The notes under the pieces were generated by a model that was given only the letters and a program-made list of their open reading frames with translations, did no database searches and was not told the origin of the DNA. Shown one piece after another: positions 1 through 7,697 of a stretch of 21,622 nt of DNA. The stretch is taken from positions 1 to 21,622 of the forward strand of contig DCHM01000005.1 in assembly GCA_002314835.1 (NCBI GenBank). Direction: 5' to 3'. The translations under genes and the position numbers were made by a program. Origin of the DNA: Clostridiales bacterium UBA1752. Lineage in GTDB: Bacteria > Bacillota > Clostridia > Oscillospirales > CAG-382. The first letter of the stretch is position 1. Each line of letters opens with the position of its first letter.

Positions 1-441
1 TCAACCCTCGAGGAGCTGGTTTACGCCGACATACTCATTATGCTGACCGACTATTCCGAGGAGGAAAGCGAGCGTGCCCGCAAACGCGAGGTTACAAAGC
101 AGATGATAGCAGACCTCGGCGCAGGCGCAAAGCCGCTTATCGAGGTTTACAACAAGTGCGACAACGCGGTTGACGAAGGGTATCTCCCCCACGGAGCAAT
201 CTGTATCAGTGCCAAAACCGGCGCAGGCATTGACAATCTGCTCTCAGCTCTGCAAAAGGCTGTCAGTGAAGGCAAAAAAGAGGCAAAATACTTTTTCCCT
301 CACGGCAGTGAAGCCAAAGCCGCCGAAATGTACCGTTTCGCCCGTGTCATATCCTGCGATTATACCGACGAAGGTCAGATAATCACCGCCGAATGTGACG
401 AGCGTGCCTCGGGCATGTTTGCCGCCTTTAAAATGCAATAA
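1..441 (+). CDS. hflX: GTPase HflX, C-terminal part (5' truncated by window edge)
   Basis: The reading frame is open from base 1 and ends in TAA at 439-441, giving 146 visible residues. It begins with STLEEL, the stretch just after the G3 motif in HflX proteins. The G4 motif NKCD follows at visible residues 51-54 and the G5-like SAKTG at 70-74, then the short C-terminal domain typical of the family. HflX is a ribosome-associated GTPase that splits stalled or stressed 70S ribosomes. The P-loop, the G3 motif and the N-terminal HflX domain lie outside the window, so the start cannot be seen. It converges with the minus-strand gene train, and a hairpin lies between them. The fragment could belong to another TrmE/Era-type GTPase, but the STLEE start and C-terminal length favour HflX. 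Confidence 0.9.
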   Translation, partial: STLEELVYADILIMLTDYSEEESERARKREVTKQMIADLGAGAKPLIEVYNKCDNAVDEGYLPHGAICISAKTGAGIDNLLSALQKAVSEGKKEAKYFFPHGSEAKAAEMYRFARVISCDYTDEGQIITAECDERASGMFAAFKMQ

Positions 442-444
442 AAT

Positions 445-475
445 AAACCGTAGGCTCAAAAACCTACGGTTTTTT
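445..475. terminator. Probable bidirectional Rho-independent terminator
   Basis: An inverted repeat pairs 445-454 with 463-472 (10 bp, GC-rich core CCGTAGG/CCTACGG) around an 8-base loop. A T run at 470-475 follows on the plus strand, so it should end hflX transcription. On the minus strand the same hairpin is followed by GGTTTATTTTATT, a weaker U-rich tail, and could end the long opposing train. The stop codon of the minus-strand gene (474-476) lies inside the T run, so the two convergent units share the element. Confidence 0.85.
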
Positions 476-992
476 ACTCTGCCGACTCGGTGTGCAAAAT
501 CATTTTTGCAACTGCTCTGTGACAGTTCACTTCTTTTGGCTGTGGGATGATTTCGACGCGGTTTGCGTTTTTGATATAGTATCCTACCATATAACGGATT
601 TCATCTACCGACTTTTCGGCAAGCGTCAAAAGCGTCACGCCGCTATTAAAGTACAGTTCTGCACGCAGCAGACGTACCCCGGGCAGTCTCATCAGCTCTG
701 CAAGGGCGTTATACCTATCGGTACCGATAGAGTCTTTTATTTCACGCAGTTTGGACTTATTGAAATCATAAATATGTATATACCTTGCAAACAGAGCGGA
801 GGCGTCATCTCCCAATGCCGTGCGTATATCCTCTATCGTTGCGGCGGAAACCTGATCCTTGCGTACTGCGCCGGCGTTATTGAGGATGTCGGTCAGTTCT
901 CTTTTGTACTCTATCAAGGGATAATACCGTTCCATAACGACGTCCCTGTCGAGAAAAGCAATCAAATCATCAATAAAATAGTTGTCGTTCAT
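474..992 (-). CDS. Hypothetical protein with helix-hairpin-helix-like segment
   Basis: This encodes 172 residues, with no signal peptide or membrane segment. I do not recognise the family. The segment at about residues 97-133 contains MRLPGVRLLRAELYFNSGV followed by TLLTLA. It resembles a tandem HhH motif (LPGIGxxxAxxLYxxGIxTLxDLA), as found in DNA-binding and polymerase-beta-like proteins. The residue pattern is seen directly; nucleic-acid binding is inference. The ATG lies 6 bases after the pssA stop, with no clear Shine-Dalgarno sequence upstream, so translation may depend on ribosomes finishing pssA. It is the last gene of the minus-strand train, and its stop codon lies in the terminator T run. 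An internal ATG at residue 20 is a weaker alternative start. Confidence 0.75.
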   Translation of the reverse strand: MNDNYFIDDLIAFLDRDVVMERYYPLIEYKRELTDILNNAGAVRKDQVSAATIEDIRTALGDDASALFARYIHIYDFNKSKLREIKDSIGTDRYNALAELMRLPGVRLLRAELYFNSGVTLLTLAEKSVDEIRYMVGYYIKNANRVEIIPQPKEVNCHRAVAKMILHTESAE

Positions 993-998
993 TGCTTG

Positions 999-1637
999 TC
1001 AAGTCAAAAATTGCACGGGCACGCTCGGGAATGCAAACATCGCCGCCACACCTGCTACGCAAATCAGCGCGAGTATGATAGTCGTCTTTGGATTGGGACG
1101 GTCGATTTTGATTTTGAGTATAAAGGCAAAGCCGAGTGCGACGAAAAACACCCTCAAAACATAGCTTACGAACACGGGGTCGAGCACCATGGCAAGCGCG
1201 ATGATAGGTGGCAAAAGCACTACCGAGGTCGTTATCGGCACGCCGATAAAGCCGTGGTATCTGCCGTCAGAGCATAACGCTCTGGTATTGTAATATGCGA
1301 GCCTGATGGCTCCAAAAACGCAAAACAGTATGTAAACCGCGAGGTCAAAAACAGATATATTGCCAAAAGCGTACGCTATGACGCAGGGCGTCACGCCAAA
1401 GCTCACGAGGTCACACAGCGAATCAAGCATTACGCCAAAGACCGTCACTTTGGTATCGCTGTGGTCTATGCGGTTGCGTGCGAGCTTGCCGTCTATGCTG
1501 TCGCATACTCCTGCAAAAGCAAACAGCAGTATCGCTATCTTAAATTCGTGTGCCACTGCCGCAAACATCGCAGTCACCGACGTTGCGAGCCCCAGCAGGG
1601 TTACAAAGTTTGCAAGGTTAAAATAACCTAAAAACAT
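999..1637 (-). CDS. pssA: CDP-diacylglycerol--serine O-phosphatidyltransferase
   Basis: A 212-residue polytopic membrane protein of the CDP-alcohol phosphatidyltransferase family. It is predicted to make phosphatidylserine from CDP-diacylglycerol and serine, the first committed step to phosphatidylethanolamine. The family signature is complete: D46, D49, G50, A53, R54, G68, D72 and D76. These Asp residues bind the metal and the CDP group. The stretch from R54 to G68 is about five residues longer than in the Bacillus-type enzyme; I recall similar longer versions in some clostridial and archaeal PssA proteins. LDSLCDLVSFG after the signature favours serine over glycerol phosphate as acceptor. 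The ATG has an AGAGGA-type ribosome site and lies 12 bases after the rsgA stop. No phosphatidylserine decarboxylase is seen here. Confidence 0.88.
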   Translation of the reverse strand: MFLGYFNLANFVTLLGLATSVTAMFAAVAHEFKIAILLFAFAGVCDSIDGKLARNRIDHSDTKVTVFGVMLDSLCDLVSFGVTPCVIAYAFGNISVFDLAVYILFCVFGAIRLAYYNTRALCSDGRYHGFIGVPITTSVVLLPPIIALAMVLDPVFVSYVLRVFFVALGFAFILKIKIDRPNPKTTIILALICVAGVAAMFAFPSVPVQFLT

Positions 1638-1649
1638 ACACAGTCCTCT

Positions 1650-2531
1650 CTAATAGTGGGTTACGGTCTTTGCCACGTCGTACATGGCGCAATAGCTCTC
1701 GTGACGGCTTTGCGCGATTTGTCCGCTCTTGACCGCTTTGATTATGGCGCAGTCGTCCTCTTTGGTATGACTGCACTTTGTGTATCTGCATTCGCCGAGG
1801 TGCATTGCCATCTCGGGAAACAGCGTTACGAGGTCGTATTTGTCCGCGTCGAGGCAGGTCTCGTAATCGAGCATACTAAACCCCGGGGTATCGGCAATAC
1901 AGCAACCGTCGATACCGTATATTTCGGTGACACGGGTGGTGTTTTTGCCTCTCATTATCTTGCGGCTCAGCTCGCCGGTTGTGGCTCCGAGCGACGGAAA
2001 CATGGCGTTGAGGAGCGTAGATTTGCCCACTCCCGAAGCTCCCGTCAACACGGCAAACTTGCCTTTAATCGCATCCTTTACCTCGCTCGCGGCTTGATAA
2101 TCGTCCTTGCCAACGACGAAATACGGATACGGCGTCTTTTGATAAGTCTCGGTCAAAAACCTTGTGTCACCGAGGTCGTTTTTTGTAAAGACTATCATAA
2201 TCTGCACGTTTTTTGATTCTGCAATACAACAGAGCTTGTCGATGCCAAGCATCGAAGGCTCGGGCTTTGCCGCCGCAACGACTATCACAATAACGTCCAC
2301 GTTTGCGACGGACGGGCGAATAAAGCTGTTTTTGCGCTCGAGCACCTGCTCGATAAATCCCGTGCCGTCGTCGTTGAGTGCAAACTTAACGTCGTCGCCT
2401 GCGAGCAGCTTGATGCCGTCCTCCTTGCGGATGCGGCTTGCCGCGCGGCACTGATATTCCACGCCGTCGGCTACTACGGTATATAATCCGTTAAGCCCTT
2501 TATATAGTCTGCCTTTTATCAGTTCGCTCAA
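1650..2531 (-). CDS. rsgA: Small ribosomal subunit biogenesis GTPase RsgA
   Basis: A 293-residue circularly permuted GTPase that checks late 30S maturation at the decoding centre. An N-terminal OB fold is followed by the permuted G motifs: G4 TKND (116-119), then P-loop GASGVGKST (164-172), then G3 DTPG (214-217). The C-terminal zinc site is C248, C253, H255 and C261. At the switch I motif, usually G-x-H-T-T, this protein has GKNTT (Asn197), so the histidine reported as catalytic in the E. coli enzyme is missing. The start is TTG; its second and third bases overlap the kinase-gene stop as TTGA, with a G-rich GGGGTGG just upstream. In Bacillus the homologue CpgA is a substrate of the PASTA kinase PrkC, whose homologue is encoded immediately before this gene. 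Confidence 0.96.
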   Translation of the reverse strand: MSELIKGRLYKGLNGLYTVVADGVEYQCRAASRIRKEDGIKLLAGDDVKFALNDDGTGFIEQVLERKNSFIRPSVANVDVIVIVVAAAKPEPSMLGIDKLCCIAESKNVQIMIVFTKNDLGDTRFLTETYQKTPYPYFVVGKDDYQAASEVKDAIKGKFAVLTGASGVGKSTLLNAMFPSLGATTGELSRKIMRGKNTTRVTEIYGIDGCCIADTPGFSMLDYETCLDADKYDLVTLFPEMAMHLGECRYTKCSHTKEDDCAIIKAVKSGQIAQSRHESYCAMYDVAKTVTHY

Positions 2532-4684
2532 GACTCCACCCCAAAGATAAGTGATACCGCAGTGCCTTCGCCTACGATTTGATTAATCCTAACGCTCTGA
2601 TAAATAACCGCCGCAGTCGAGCTCATCGACGCTTTGGCAAATCCGTTGCGGTCGAGGTATGCGCAGGCTGTCGAATAGTCAAAATACTGTATTGCCATCA
2701 TTACCGATTCGGCTTTATCTGCCGAAATATAATAACAGCAATAAGTTTCGACGTTCATTCCGCGCCTGCTGAGTGATTCGACTACTTCGTCATAAGTATA
2801 TCCCGTCACGTTCTCCATGGGCGAATCTGTGACCTCCTGCGCGACGGTGATAATCACCGTGGTGTAGGCTTCGCTTACCGTGCCCTCGGCTATGCTTTGT
2901 GCAATAACCGTGCCCGGGGTGTAAAAGTTGTTTTGCTCGTATCTGACCGTAACGTCGTAACGTGCATAGCCTATGCGTGCGCGGGCTTCGGATTCGGTAA
3001 GCTCAGTAACGTTGGGCATTTTGTCCGTCTTGTTAGTGTCTGCAGAATGGGCGCAGATATACAGCGTGATAGTGCCGCCCTCTGACAGGTTTTGACCTGC
3101 GGCAGGCTCGGTGCGGATAACCTGGTCGTCAAAAAAGTTTGCGTTATCTTCGTTAACTACAGTTACTTTGTATCTGTACGGGTCGCTGTATAGCAAGAGC
3201 TTTGCCGTACTGCTCTTGTAATAAGTCACGTCGGGGACGACCGACATACTGCTCTTTTTGCAGACCGAAACAGACGTGAAATGGAAATACACGTCCGAAT
3301 CGCCGCCGCTCCGCTTGCTCTGGTGACCTGCGGCAGGCTCGGTGGCGGTTATCTGACCGCTCGCGTAGTCGTCATTCTCTACATATATTATCTTATCAAT
3401 CTTAAAGTTATTACCGAATGCTCCGTTGAGCAGCTTTGCTTCGAGCTCGGCACCGTAGGTATAGCCTACGATATTGGGGTAAGTGGCGACCTCGGCGTTA
3501 TCCTGCCCCAAAAAGTCGCCTGCTATCTGTATAACCGTCATTACACCTATTACTATTGCTACGAGCAGTATGGCAAAAAACGAGCCGAATATGATAGGGA
3601 ACATCGAGCGGCTCTTGGGTGACGACGAGCGTCTGCGAGGCTCTGATGCCGCCTTGGCGGTTTTTTCTTTTTTGACTTTATTTTTCTTTTTCTTTTTAGG
3701 CTTTTCTCCGGAAATGCTCTCGACTATCTCGGTCTGACCGTAAGGCTCGATATCCGTGGTGTTAATCATATCTATCGAAACCGAAACGGCAGGCACGGTC
3801 TCATAGTCTCCGCTCGTCGAGCCGGTGCTGTCGGTAAATACCACGTCGGGATTGCGCAAGAGCCATTCTATCGCCTTTGCCATGCTGTGCGCCGACGAAA
3901 AGCGGTTTGTGGGGTCTTTTTCGAGTGCTTTTAATATAATCTGTTTTGCGCCGACGGGCAGTGAAGGCACGAGCTCTGTCGGGTCCTGAGGTGCGTTGTT
4001 GACCTGCTGCATTGCTATCTGCACCGAATTGTCACCCGTGAACGGCAGAGCTCCTGTGACCGCCTCGTAAAGCATAATGCCGAGCGAATATATATCGGAA
4101 GCGTTTGTCGTCGTTTTGCCGCACGCCTGCTCGGGACTGATATAATAAACAGTGCCGATGGCTTTTTGCGTCAGAGTGAGCGAATGGCTCGAAGGCAGCT
4201 TTGCTATGCCAAAGTCAGTGACCTTGATTTCACCGCTCTTTAAGAGCATGACGTTCTGTGGCTTTATATCGCGGTGAATGACACCTTTGCCGTGTGCATG
4301 CTCGAGCGCGCGCAGTATCTGGAGCGCGTAAATAAACGCCTCTTTCCAAGGGAGTGCACCCTTGTTGTCAAGGTATTCACGCAGTGTGATGCCGTCGAGG
4401 TACTCCATAACGATGTATTTCATATCGGGATACATCGCTATGTCGTATATGCTGACTATATTGCGGTGGCTGAGCATGGCGACGGCTTTTGCCTCGTTGG
4501 CAAATCTCGTTTCCGCCTGCTCGTTGCCGGTGTACTCGTCGTTGAGTATCTTGATGGCAACGAGGCGCTTCATATTGACGTCCTCAGCCTTGAGAACGAC
4601 CGCCATGCCACCCGAGCCAACGACGTCGAGTATGCGATATTTATTATCCAGCAGCTTGCCTATAAAGCTATCGTATTTTGTCAT
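2528..4684 (-). CDS. prkC: PASTA-domain eukaryotic-type Ser/Thr protein kinase (PrkC/PknB family)
   Basis: A 718-residue single-pass membrane kinase. The cytoplasmic kinase domain spans about residues 12-275, with glycine loop GSGGMA (23-28), VAIK with Lys45, HRDIKPQN with Asp139, DFG at 157-159 and the GTxxYxSPEQ activation segment. A Ser- and acid-containing linker leads to a Lys-rich juxtamembrane stretch (328-341) and a membrane span at about 361-387. The extracellular part has PASTA repeats at about 401-474, 482-545 and 555-616. A divergent fourth unit at about 621-718 carries an insertion. PASTA domains bind muropeptides or lipid II, so the kinase likely couples cell-wall state to growth and translation. 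It lies 6 bases after the phosphatase gene, whose last codons contain its GGGAGG ribosome site, and overlaps rsgA by TTGA. Confidence 0.96.
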   Translation of the reverse strand: MTKYDSFIGKLLDNKYRILDVVGSGGMAVVLKAEDVNMKRLVAIKILNDEYTGNEQAETRFANEAKAVAMLSHRNIVSIYDIAMYPDMKYIVMEYLDGITLREYLDNKGALPWKEAFIYALQILRALEHAHGKGVIHRDIKPQNVMLLKSGEIKVTDFGIAKLPSSHSLTLTQKAIGTVYYISPEQACGKTTTNASDIYSLGIMLYEAVTGALPFTGDNSVQIAMQQVNNAPQDPTELVPSLPVGAKQIILKALEKDPTNRFSSAHSMAKAIEWLLRNPDVVFTDSTGSTSGDYETVPAVSVSIDMINTTDIEPYGQTEIVESISGEKPKKKKKNKVKKEKTAKAASEPRRRSSSPKSRSMFPIIFGSFFAILLVAIVIGVMTVIQIAGDFLGQDNAEVATYPNIVGYTYGAELEAKLLNGAFGNNFKIDKIIYVENDDYASGQITATEPAAGHQSKRSGGDSDVYFHFTSVSVCKKSSMSVVPDVTYYKSSTAKLLLYSDPYRYKVTVVNEDNANFFDDQVIRTEPAAGQNLSEGGTITLYICAHSADTNKTDKMPNVTELTESEARARIGYARYDVTVRYEQNNFYTPGTVIAQSIAEGTVSEAYTTVIITVAQEVTDSPMENVTGYTYDEVVESLSRRGMNVETYCCYYISADKAESVMMAIQYFDYSTACAYLDRNGFAKASMSSTAAVIYQSVRINQIVGEGTAVSLIFGVES
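3094..3113. repeat. 20-base direct repeat, copy 1, in PASTA coding region
   Basis: The 20 bases here recur exactly at 3325-3344, 231 bases away. Both copies encode the conserved TEPAAG turn of successive PASTA domains in the kinase gene. The repeat is best explained by domain duplication, or by conservation of this turn, rather than by a mobile element. Confidence 0.8.
3325..3344. repeat. 20-base direct repeat, copy 2, in PASTA coding region
   Basis: Exact partner of the repeat at 3094-3113. It encodes TEPAAG in the first PASTA domain, where the other copy lies in the second. The flanking bases differ, so identity is confined to this conserved turn. Confidence 0.8.
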
Positions 4685-4690
4685 TTTGTG

Positions 4691-5437
4691 TTACCTCCCG
4701 ATTATTGCAACGGTGATATTGTCGCTGCCGCCTCTGGCGTTAGCGAGTGCGACGAGCGATTCGCCTTTGCTCGACAGTGAAGCCTTGACACCCGGAGTGC
4801 CTGCCAAGATATCTTCTATCTCAAAGTCCTCGACGTGGTTTGTCAGTCCGTCGGTGCACATCAAAAGATAGTCAAAATCCTTGACGTAAAATATATCTCC
4901 CGCAACGCTCTCGGTAATGCCTACGGCTTTTAGGATGATGTTGCGGTTTGGATGGTGTTTTGCTTCCTCACGGGTTATCGCCCCGCGGTCTATGAGATAT
5001 TGGACAAACGAGTGGTCGTTTGAGACCTGAGTGAGCTTGCCGCCCTTCATACAGTATAGCCTCGAGTCGCCGATGTTAATAGCCACTGCCATATCGTCGT
5101 TTGCTATGACGCCCACGAGCGTGGTACCCATGCCTTCAAGCCCCGATTCGTAGAGTGCACGGTTATAAACCTGCTCGTTGGCATCGTCTGCGGCACTCGA
5201 AAGCAGCCTGCCGAGGTCGCCTCCGGTGAGCCCGTCGGATTCGGCAAGGCCCAAGTTTTTGCGCACCTTTGAGCAAAACGCCTTTACTGCCATAGCGCTC
5301 GCGACGTTGCCGCCGTTGGCTCCGCCCATGCCGTCACAAACAACCGCGACGGTAAAGCCTCCGCGCTTAAAAGCGTTGACGCTGTCTTGGTTGTTGCTCC
5401 TTACCATGCCGACATCGGTTTTGGTATAATGCCTCAT
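4691..5437 (-). CDS. prpC: PP2C-family Ser/Thr protein phosphatase (Stp/PrpC)
   Basis: A 248-residue soluble metal-dependent phosphatase, the usual bacterial size with no regulatory extension. The PP2C metal-site motifs are all present: RSNNQD (13-18), VCDGMGG (33-39), GDSR (123-126), CTDG (194-197) and GGSDN (236-240). It is expected to remove phosphate from the PASTA kinase encoded next and from its substrates. The ATG has a GGAGAAAG ribosome site and lies 30 bases after the rlmN stop. The GGGAGG at the end of its reading frame serves as the ribosome site of the kinase gene 6 bases on, so the pair is tightly coupled. Confidence 0.97.
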   Translation of the reverse strand: MRHYTKTDVGMVRSNNQDSVNAFKRGGFTVAVVCDGMGGANGGNVASAMAVKAFCSKVRKNLGLAESDGLTGGDLGRLLSSAADDANEQVYNRALYESGLEGMGTTLVGVIANDDMAVAINIGDSRLYCMKGGKLTQVSNDHSFVQYLIDRGAITREEAKHHPNRNIILKAVGITESVAGDIFYVKDFDYLLMCTDGLTNHVEDFEIEDILAGTPGVKASLSSKGESLVALANARGGSDNITVAIIGR

Positions 5438-5467
5438 ACTCTTTCTCCAATAGTAGTAGTAAAATCT

Positions 5468-6493
5468 CTATTTTGCCGCGTGCTCGGCTCTGAGCTGTCC
5501 GCACGAAGCGTCTATGTCACTGCCGAGCTTGCGCCTTACGGTAGTGCTGATGCCGTATTTTTCGACCGCTTTGACAAACGCCTCTATGCGCGCACGGTCG
5601 CTCTTTTGATACGATTTTTCCTTAACGGGATTGACAGGTATCAGATTGACGTGGCACAGTGTGCCGGCAAGCCGTCTGCCGAGCTCGTTGGCGTCTGAGT
5701 CGCTGTCGTTGACGCCTGCGATAAGCGCATACTCAAAGCTGATGCGCCTGCCGGTCTTTTGTTCATACCGTTTGCAGGCGTCGAGCAGCTTGTCGTAGCT
5801 CCAAATCTTTGCCACCGGCATTATCGCTCTGCGGCGCTCGTCGTTGCAGGCGTGGAGCGAAACCGACAGCGTCAGTTGCAGTCCTTCGTCCGCGAGGCGG
5901 TCAATCTTGTCAACCAGTCCGCAGGTTGACAGCGAAATGTGTCTCATACCTATATTCATACCCTTTTCGAGGTTGACGAGGTGCAAAAACCGCAGTACGT
6001 TGTCGTAATTGTCAAGCGGCTCGCCTATACCCATCAGCACGATGTTTGATACTCTTTCGCCGGTGTCGCGCTCGGCGGTCATCACCTGCAAAAGTATCTC
6101 GGACGGCTCGAGATTGCGCCTAAAGCCGTTGATAGTCGAAGCACAGAATGAGCAACCCATTTTGCAACCCGCCTGCGTCGAAACGCATACCGAATTGCCG
6201 TGGTTGTATCTCATAAACACCGTCTCGACACATTCGCCGTCGGACAGCTTAAAGAGGTACTTGACCGTGCCGTCTATCTGCGAAACGAGCTTGCGCTCGA
6301 TGCCGAGCCTACCGATGACGCAGTTGGCTTTGAGCCAAGCTATCAGCGTCTTTGGCAGGTTGGTCATTTCGTCAAAGTCCGTCGCGCCTTTGTACAGCCA
6401 CTCAAATATCTGAGTAGCCCTAAAGGCTTTTTCGCCCGAGCTGACGAGCATATCTTTAATTTCATCGGGGTACATCGCCAAAAGGTCGTACAT
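5468..6493 (-). CDS. rlmN: 23S rRNA (adenine2503-C2)/tRNA (adenine37-C2) methyltransferase RlmN
   Basis: A 341-residue radical SAM enzyme that methylates C2 of A2503 in 23S rRNA and, in many bacteria, A37 of some tRNAs. The radical SAM cluster ligands are C110, C114 and C117 (CKMGCSFC). The C-terminal GSDIDASCGQL holds Cys331, matching the methyl-carrying cysteine of the family. GECVETVFM (residues 86-94) and the SAM-site stretch VLMGIGEP are also typical. No Cfr-specific feature is evident, so resistance activity is not suggested. The gene starts with ATG 4 bases after the rsmB stop and sits in the standard firmicute place between rsmB and prpC. Confidence 0.97.
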   Translation of the reverse strand: MYDLLAMYPDEIKDMLVSSGEKAFRATQIFEWLYKGATDFDEMTNLPKTLIAWLKANCVIGRLGIERKLVSQIDGTVKYLFKLSDGECVETVFMRYNHGNSVCVSTQAGCKMGCSFCASTINGFRRNLEPSEILLQVMTAERDTGERVSNIVLMGIGEPLDNYDNVLRFLHLVNLEKGMNIGMRHISLSTCGLVDKIDRLADEGLQLTLSVSLHACNDERRRAIMPVAKIWSYDKLLDACKRYEQKTGRRISFEYALIAGVNDSDSDANELGRRLAGTLCHVNLIPVNPVKEKSYQKSDRARIEAFVKAVEKYGISTTVRRKLGSDIDASCGQLRAEHAAK

Positions 6494-6497
6494 TTTG

Positions 6498-7697
6498 TTA
6501 TTGCCTCAATATCAGAGCAACGTAAAAGCCTTCACCTTCGCCGTCGGTGTGCGGCAGGAACGTGTGCTCGTATTCTAAACTGTAACCGTCGTTTGCCGAC
6601 ACAAACTGCCTTGCAAAGCTGTTTTCGATAGGGTTTATGGTGCAGGTGGAATATACGAGCTTGCCGCCGCTCTTTAAAAGTGTCGCGGCAGACTCGAGTA
6701 TCGCCCTTTGCGTGGCGTAGAGTGCGTCAAAATCGTCCGTGCTCTTGTATCTGATTTCGGGCTTGCTCGCCATTTCTCCGAGTGCCGAGCAGGGCACGTC
6801 ACATATAACGCGGTCGCATTTGCCCACTAGGCTTTCATCCGCCTGCCTTGCGTCTCTGAGAGAAACCGATATATTGCTCAGCCCGAGGCGCTTTGCTCCG
6901 CTCTCGACGAGCGAAAGCTTGCTCTTGCGGATGTCCGAGCTGTAAACCGTGCCCGTGCCGCCCATATCTATCGCCGCGCCGAATGTCTTGCCGCCCGGGC
7001 AGGCACATACGTCGGCAACAGTCATCTGCGGCTGTGCGTCCAAAAGCTTTACCGCCGTCTGCGAGCCTATGCCCTGTATGTAATAGTCGCCGAGGTCGAT
7101 GCCCGATACGGCGAGCGCCGTGTTGTCGGTCGAGACGGTTTTGCCGTCTAAAGCCACGCCCTGCAATCTGTCTGCAACGGCTTTTGACGTGGTTTTTATA
7201 TTATTGACGCGAACGTAAGTCTTTTTGCGGCCGAAAAACGACTGCATAATAGCGTCCGCATCATCGTAATTATCGCGTATCATACGGCAGATGCCGCCGT
7301 CAATCGAATATTTAACTTCGTCGCACTCGCTATCTATCGCCTTTATCAGCTCGTCCTTGCTCCTGCATACAGAGCGCAGTATCGCGTTGACAAACCCCGT
7401 GCGGTGAGAGTCAAAATATTTCTTTGCTATTTCTACGGTTTCGTCGCAGGCGGCGCTGTCGGGCACATCCATATACATTATCTGATATACGCCTGTCTGC
7501 AAAAGCAGTAAGAGTTCTGTGTCGGGCTTTGACTTTGCATACCTCGAAATAACGTACTCCAAGGTGTATCTGCGCTCTATGCAGCCGAGCACGAGTGCGC
7601 GCACGAATGCGCCGTCACCGTCGAGCGCAAGGTTGCTGAAAGCCTTATCGGCGTATATGCGCTTTAGCCTTTGGTAAGCCGTTTCGCGCGGTGTCAA
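6498..7697 (-). CDS. rsmB: 16S rRNA (cytosine967-C5)-methyltransferase RsmB
   Basis: A NusB-like N-terminal RNA-binding domain (about residues 1-130) is fused to a class I SAM methyltransferase domain. The SAM-binding motif is ADVCACPGGKT. The two cysteines of the NOL1/NOP2/Sun family are present in DVPCSALG and YSTCT; one is the catalytic nucleophile and the other helps release product. I place the start at the TTG at 7695-7697 (399 residues), which overlaps the fmt stop as TTGA and lies 7 bases after GGTGAGG. The in-frame GTG at 7701-7703 would give 401 residues, but it lies only 1 base from that ribosome site. It is followed by rlmN after 4 bases. Confidence 0.95.
   Translation of the reverse strand: MTPRETAYQRLKRIYADKAFSNLALDGDGAFVRALVLGCIERRYTLEYVISRYAKSKPDTELLLLLQTGVYQIMYMDVPDSAACDETVEIAKKYFDSHRTGFVNAILRSVCRSKDELIKAIDSECDEVKYSIDGGICRMIRDNYDDADAIMQSFFGRKKTYVRVNNIKTTSKAVADRLQGVALDGKTVSTDNTALAVSGIDLGDYYIQGIGSQTAVKLLDAQPQMTVADVCACPGGKTFGAAIDMGGTGTVYSSDIRKSKLSLVESGAKRLGLSNISVSLRDARQADESLVGKCDRVICDVPCSALGEMASKPEIRYKSTDDFDALYATQRAILESAATLLKSGGKLVYSTCTINPIENSFARQFVSANDGYSLEYEHTFLPHTDGEGEGFYVALILRQ

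Noticed and set aside
492..1277. A 261-codon open frame on the plus strand, antisense to the HhH-like gene and pssA
   Set aside because: It spans two well-supported minus-strand genes, has no family resemblance and is Cys/His/Tyr-rich in the way of reverse-complement shadows.
3662..3703. A/T homopolymer-rich stretch in the kinase gene, a possible frameshift or slippage site
   Set aside because: The reading frame is intact through it and it encodes a plausible Lys-rich juxtamembrane segment before the membrane span.
5468..6493. Possible Cfr-type resistance methyltransferase
   Set aside because: The C-terminal GSDIDASCGQL and the gene neighbourhood fit housekeeping RlmN, with no Cfr-specific feature recognised.
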